Origin: an uncultured Rhodocyclaceae bacterium
GTDB taxonomy: Bacteria; Pseudomonadota; Gammaproteobacteria; Burkholderiales; Rhodocyclaceae
Assembly (NCBI GenBank): GCA_903950295.1
Contig: CAJBAP010000132.1
Span: 1-24,282, forward strand
Length of the DNA: 24,282 nucleotides
Direction of reading: 5' to 3'
The notes under the pieces were generated by a model, which searched no databases, was not told where the DNA came from, and saw only the letters and a list, made by a program, of their open reading frames with translations. Each line of letters begins with the position of its first letter. Position 1 is the first letter of the stretch. Shown here piece after piece: positions 22,830 through 24,282 of the stretch. The position numbers were made by a program, and so were the translations under genes.

Positions 22830-22853
22830 GCCGTCCTGCCACCGCCGACTTTT
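22830..22853 (+). repeat. 24-bp dispersed repeat, copy 5 (intergenic, nitroreductase-rmuC)
   Basis: The only non-coding copy and the most diverged: C to T at repeat position 8 and G to C at position 13. It fills almost the whole 30-base gap between the nitroreductase stop and the rmuC ATG. Confidence 0.85.
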
Positions 22854-22859
22854 GATGCC

Positions 22860-24041
22860 ATGGAACTGATTATTGCCTTCGTCGTTGGTTTGCTGGTGGG
22901 TGTCGTGCTCATGTGGTTCGCACGCGGTGCTTTCACCGACGCTTTCCGTGCGCTTTCGGCCGAAGCCCTGCAACGCAACAACCAGGCCTTTCTCGATCTG
23001 GCCAAACTATCGCTCGAAAAGCAGCAGGAATCGGCGCAAGGCGAACTGGAAAAACGCCAGCAGGCCATCGGCGAGCTGGTGACACCGATCCGCGCCTCGC
23101 TCGAAAAATTCGAGCAGCAGGTGCAAGGCGTTGAAAAGTCGCGCATCGATGCCTACGCCACGCTGTTCGAACAGGTGCGGGCGCTGGCAGACGGTCAGGG
23201 GCAGTTGCGCAAGGAAACCGCCAACCTCGTGCGGGCCTTGCGTGCGCCGCATGCGCGCGGCCGCTGGGGCGAGCTGCAACTCAAGCGCGTGGTCGAGATG
23301 GCCGGCATGCTCGACCATTGCGATTTCTACGAGCAGGCGTCGGCCGATGGCGAAGACGGCAAGCTGCGGCCGGATCTCATCGTGCGCCTGCCCGGTGGGA
23401 AGCAACTGGTGGTCGATGCCAAGGCACCGCTGGCCGCCTACCTCGATGCCATCGAGGCTCCAGACGACGACACTCGCCGCCGCAAGCTCGACGACCACGC
23501 CCGTCAAGTGCGCGAGCACATCGCCAAGCTGTCACGCAAATCCTACTGGGAGCAATTCCAGCCGGCGCCCGATTTCGTCGTGCTGTTCCTGCCCGGCGAA
23601 ATGTTTTACAGCGCCGCGCTCGAGGCCGATCCATCGCTGATCGAAACGGGGGTCGAGCAGCGCGTCATCCTCGCCACCCCGACGACGCTGATCGCGCTGT
23701 TGCGCGCGGCGGCCTACGGCTGGCAGCAGGAAGCGCTGACGGAAAATGCGCAAAAGATTTCGCAGCTCGGCAAGGACTTGTACGAGCGCCTGGCGACGCT
23801 GGCCGAGCACTGGGCCGGAGTCGGCAAAAATCTCGCCGATGCCGTGGGCTCTTACAACAAGGCCACCGGCTCACTCGAAACTCGCGTGCTGGTGACGGCG
23901 CGGCGCTTCCGCGATTTGCAGGCAGTCTCAGGCGACAAGGAAATCCGTGATCTGGCACCGGTGGACGGCACGCCGCGCCTGCCGGTTGCGGACGAGATGC
24001 AAGCGTCAGTGTCCGATAAAACTACTACTGCCCAGCCTTGA
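22860..24041 (+). CDS. rmuC: DNA recombination protein RmuC
   Basis: A 393-residue protein with one N-terminal membrane anchor ([19 protein letters not shown]), a coiled coil (about residues 35-115, rich in QQ and EK) and the RmuC nuclease-like domain (about 120-360: [56 protein letters not shown]). The acidic Asp and Lys in the VVDAKA block fit the PD-(D/E)XK-like fold proposed for RmuC, which limits inversions at short inverted repeats. The ATG at 22860 has no Shine-Dalgarno because the upstream bases are repeat copy 5. The 3' end overlaps the convergent partial gene by 17 bases. Confidence 0.93.
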   Translation: MELIIAFVVGLLVGVVLMWFARGAFTDAFRALSAEALQRNNQAFLDLAKLSLEKQQESAQGELEKRQQAIGELVTPIRASLEKFEQQVQGVEKSRIDAYATLFEQVRALADGQGQLRKETANLVRALRAPHARGRWGELQLKRVVEMAGMLDHCDFYEQASADGEDGKLRPDLIVRLPGGKQLVVDAKAPLAAYLDAIEAPDDDTRRRKLDDHARQVREHIAKLSRKSYWEQFQPAPDFVVLFLPGEMFYSAALEADPSLIETGVEQRVILATPTTLIALLRAAAYGWQQEALTENAQKISQLGKDLYERLATLAEHWAGVGKNLADAVGSYNKATGSLETRVLVTARRFRDLQAVSGDKEIRDLAPVDGTPRLPVADEMQASVSDKTTTAQP

Positions 24042-24282
24042 TTCTGGCGGATGCCTGGCGAAACAGTTTGATGGCTTCGGCCGTGCGGCCGGCGGCTTCG
24101 GCTGCACGGGCCTGCTCGAGCAACTGGTCGATTTTCTGTTCGTCGCTGACGGCATACTTGAAGGCGGCGACCTGCTGGTCGGGTTGGCCACGCTTGGCCT
24201 GGATGACTAGGGCTGATGGGGGCGTGCCGGGCGCGCTCTTCTTTGCCGTCCCGCCAGCGCCGACTTTTTGGGCTGATTCCAG
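24025..24282 (-). CDS. C-terminal part of an unrecognised protein (continues beyond right edge)
   Basis: An open minus-strand frame of 85 codons runs from the window edge to TAG at 24025-24027. It begins LESAQ, then the repeat peptide KVGAGGTA, a Lys/Ser/Pro-rich linker ([11 protein letters not shown]), a short stretch [20 protein letters not shown], and a helical pair [19 protein letters not shown] / [18 protein letters not shown] that looks like one TPR-like hairpin. I do not recognise the family. That it is real is supported by the uninterrupted frame, the helix pattern, and the repeat being read in the same frame as in the mltB-like and kinase genes. It overlaps the convergent rmuC by 17 bases. 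Confidence 0.65.
   Translation of the reverse strand: MESAQKVGAGGTAKKSAPGTPPSALVIQAKRGQPDQQVAAFKYAVSDEQKIDQLLEQARAAEAAGRTAEAIKLFRQASARIKAGQ
24245..24268 (+). repeat. 24-bp dispersed repeat, copy 6 (antisense within right-edge partial gene)
   Basis: Exact consensus. The minus-strand frame reads it as KVGAGGTA. As in copy 1, a fifth T follows and an ATTCC appears some ten bases on, a hint that the element may extend further in some copies. Confidence 0.9.

Noticed and set aside
22830..22853. Intrinsic terminator between nitroreductase and rmuC
   Set aside because: The GC-rich then TTTT pattern suggested one, but no stem can be formed; it is a copy of the dispersed repeat.

Overview
The window looks like chromosomal DNA of a high-GC betaproteobacterium; Rhodocyclales or a close relative is my best guess from gene content, not a proven placement. 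Pointers are the surE-pcm-nlpD-rpoS operon, the dapA-bamC pair, a MoxR/DUF58/TgpA operon, a sodium-symporter-type sensor kinase, and a GC-rich hairpin repeat of a kind I associate with betaproteobacterial intergenic regions. There are no rRNA or tRNA genes, no CRISPR array, no insertion sequence and no phage genes. Genes are packed tightly: many starts overlap the previous stop by 1 to 13 bases, and no gene-free stretch exceeds 300 bases.

Layout. 1-1772 (minus): an orphan periplasmic solute-binding protein followed by a membrane CHASE-domain sensor cut by the left edge. 1773-2014: divergent promoter region. 2015-2569: isochorismatase-family hydrolase. 2571-2650: hairpin repeat that supplies the surE leader. 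2655-6017: surE, pcm, nlpD and rpoS (survival, protein repair, cell-wall hydrolase activation, general-stress sigma factor). 6019-10882 (minus): moxR, DUF58, TgpA-type transglutaminase and an MltB-type lytic transglycosylase in one operon. 10966-11889: histone-deacetylase-family enzyme. 11955-14010: dapA and bamC.

14073-22137 (plus) is the most unusual block: a 66-residue two-helix membrane protein, an SLC5-type symporter fused to a histidine kinase, a stand-alone CheY-like receiver, a membrane PAS pseudokinase fused to a DEDDh 3'-5' exonuclease, and two tandem DUF294 putative nucleotidyltransferases (one with a CBS pair, one without). The spacing suggests one transcription unit. Symporter-kinases, DUF294 proteins and DEDDh exonucleases are associated elsewhere with acetate (acs/actP) regulation, so I read this as a substrate-sensing pathway with a nucleotide-processing output. 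A nitroreductase and rmuC follow, and an unrecognised partial gene enters from the right edge.

The strongest unexplained signal is a 24-bp dispersed repeat (left half GCCGTCCCGCCA, right half GCGCCGACTTTT) present six times in 24 kb, in both orientations. Five copies lie inside genes of unrelated families and always in the same frame for their orientation, giving the peptide AVPPAPTF or, read from the other strand, KVGAGGTA. I do not recognise this repeat.
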